NCBI GenBank assembly: GCA_012971835.1
Contig: JAAZFR010000195.1
Location: forward strand, 1 to 6,391
Reading direction: 5' to 3'
Source of the DNA: Erysipelotrichia bacterium
Lineage (GTDB): Bacteria > Bacillota_I > Bacilli_A > RFN20 > CAG-826
Length of the DNA: 6,391 nucleotides
The position numbers and the translations under genes are program-made. Positions 4,892 to 6,391 of this stretch are shown here, one piece after another. Below the pieces are notes generated by a model. The model searched no databases and was not told the origin of the DNA. It saw only the letters and a program-made list of their open reading frames with translations. How positions within the stretch are numbered: the stretch's first letter is position 1; every line of letters begins with the position of its first letter.

Positions 4892-6391
4892 AAAGACTTT
4901 GTCGGGATCATCAGCCGTTTTTTTCTCAGCGCTTTTATTAGCGGCTTGTAGTGGAGCAGGACCTCACGAAGGTGGTAGTCAAGTTCTTCGTATTTTAAAC
5001 TGGGAAGACTACATTTATTTAAATGACCCACAAAATGGTTATGATGCCAAAGATCTTGTCGAACAGTTTGAAGATTTCATCATGGAAACGGAAGGAAAGG
5101 AAATTAGTGTTGTCTACGATACTTTTGATACGAATGAAACGATGCTTAACTCCCTTCAAACCGGAAAATCAGTATATGACTTAGTGTGTCCAAGCGATTA
5201 CATGATTCAAAAGATGATTGCTAACGACATGCTCGAACCGCTTGATGACATCGCGGTTAAAGTTCCTAATTACGATCAATATGCCTCACCATATCTCAAA
5301 GATGTATTCGCTAATATAGAAGCGACTAACAGTGTCACAAACACAACGCATTCCATTTCGGATTATGCGGTTGGTTATATGTGGGGGACCTTAGGCATTT
5401 TATATAATCCCACATATGAAAAGTATGCAAATCGCGATATTTCTTTTGAAACAATCACCGAAGACATGCAAGATTGGAATTCTTTATGGGATACAAAATA
5501 CAAAGATACAATCTCGATAAAAGATTCAATGCGCGATACTTATTCAGTCGGCATAATGCGTGTTTTTGATGAAGAAATTCGTCAACTACAAGAAACATAT
5601 CTTGATGACAGCAAACCCGCATACGATCCAACTGAATATAATGAGCAACTAACCACTATCTTTAATCGTTCTGATGAAACAACTGTTGCTTCAGTTAAAG
5701 AAGAGCTCCTAGTCTTAAAAGAAAACATTTACGGTTTTGAAAATGATTCCGGCAAACAAGATATCGTCACCGGAAAGATTGGCATTAATCTTGCGTGGAG
5801 TGGCGATGCCGTCTATGCCATGGATCAAGCTGAAGAAGAAATCGAGACCGAATTATATTATTCGATTCCGGAAACAGGCGGAAATATTTGGTTCGATGGT
5901 TGGGTTATGCCCAAAAGCGACTCTTTAAACAAAGAACTAGCGCAAAAGTTTCTCGATTTCGTTTCTGATCCTTTTAACGCCGCGCAAAACATGGACTACA
6001 TCGGCTATAGCTCTTTCATCGGTGGTGAAGACATTAATACTCTCGTCCACGAGTGGTATGACATTCGCGAAGATGAATGGGAAACGCCAATTGACGAGTG
6101 GAAACTCGCTAATGATATAACTGATGATTTAATTGCTTATGATTTAACTTATTTCTTCGGCGATACCGTTGACACGGAAACGATTATTTATATCGAAGAA
6201 GATAGTGTCGGTCGTCAACTATACGCTCAATATCCTGATGAAGAGATGATTCCTCGTTTATCACTCATGCGTGATTTCGGCGATAATAATCGTTATGTCT
6301 TAGCGATGTGGGAAGAATTTAAGGCTAGTACCTTACCGAGCTGGGCGATTGTTTTAATCGTCATCGGCGGTTTAGCGGTGGTCGGTTTTGG
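4881..6391 (+). CDS. potD: Spermidine/putrescine-binding lipoprotein PotD, 3' end cut by window
   Basis: The frame stays open to the window edge, giving at least 503 residues against 348 in E. coli PotD. A type II signal peptide ends in LLAAC with Cys23 as lipid anchor, so it captures substrate outside the membrane for PotBC. Alignment by eye with E. coli PotD: NWEDYI (Trp41, Tyr44) for Trp34/Tyr37; YDTFDTNETM (79-88); YDLVCPSDY (Ser105, Tyr107) for Ser83/Tyr85; Trp306 in AWSGDA for Trp229; Trp337 and Asp339 in IWFDGW for Trp255/Asp257; Tyr376 in IGYSSF for Tyr293. KDSMRDTY puts Ser216 and Asp219 where E. coli has Asp168 and Glu171. Extra parts are about 50 residues between roughly 383 and 450 and a hydrophobic segment from about 487 (WAIVLIVIGGLAVVGF), probably a C-terminal membrane helix. 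The polyamine type cannot be fixed. Confidence 0.9.
   Translation, partial: MNFKKTLSGSSAVFFSALLLAACSGAGPHEGGSQVLRILNWEDYIYLNDPQNGYDAKDLVEQFEDFIMETEGKEISVVYDTFDTNETMLNSLQTGKSVYDLVCPSDYMIQKMIANDMLEPLDDIAVKVPNYDQYASPYLKDVFANIEATNSVTNTTHSISDYAVGYMWGTLGILYNPTYEKYANRDISFETITEDMQDWNSLWDTKYKDTISIKDSMRDTYSVGIMRVFDEEIRQLQETYLDDSKPAYDPTEYNEQLTTIFNRSDETTVASVKEELLVLKENIYGFENDSGKQDIVTGKIGINLAWSGDAVYAMDQAEEEIETELYYSIPETGGNIWFDGWVMPKSDSLNKELAQKFLDFVSDPFNAAQNMDYIGYSSFIGGEDINTLVHEWYDIREDEWETPIDEWKLANDITDDLIAYDLTYFFGDTVDTETIIYIEEDSVGRQLYAQYPDEEMIPRLSLMRDFGDNNRYVLAMWEEFKASTLPSWAIVLIVIGGLAVVGF

Noticed and set aside
5737..5928. + strand open frame of 63 codons within potD
   Set aside because: It is an out-of-frame reading of the conserved PotD segment containing Trp306 and Trp337; potD itself is open throughout.

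Overview
The window comes from a low-GC, Firmicutes-like (Bacilli-type) bacterium. The evidence is AT-rich intergenic DNA, strong AGGAGG-like ribosome binding sites, two lipoproteins with classical lipoboxes, and a potABCD operon arranged as in Gram-positive bacteria. Every tryptophan in the genes is TGG and no frame depends on reading TGA as Trp. The long PotA and the lysine- and AT-rich style recall Mollicutes-related lineages, but the genetic code looks standard. A deep Bacilli lineage such as those seen in gut metagenomes would fit; that placement is inference.

Layout: bases 1-201 hold the C-terminal end of an L-lactate/malate dehydrogenase family enzyme on the + strand. A perfect 10-bp hairpin (206-232) follows and looks like a shared terminator with the convergent gene. 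Bases 248-1348 on the - strand encode a 366-residue lipoprotein of unknown function with thioredoxin-like features and a Cys-x-Cys motif. Bases 1349-1735 form a very AT-rich divergent intergenic region. It contains near-helically spaced A-tracts, a possible 21-codon ORF, two hairpins, a degenerate tandem repeat and a good promoter for the operon. Bases 1736-6391 hold potA, potB, potC and potD. Each start overlaps the previous gene's end by 7-11 bp, and potD runs off the window.

Together PotA (ATPase), PotB and PotC (permeases) and PotD (lipid-anchored binding protein) form a spermidine/putrescine-type ABC importer. Departures from the classical form are a long C-terminal extension and an internal insertion in PotA, and in PotD a roughly 50-residue insertion, changed ligand-site positions and a C-terminal membrane segment. 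The core system is well known. The less ordinary points are these accessory parts, the structured control region, and the divergent lipoprotein beside the operon.
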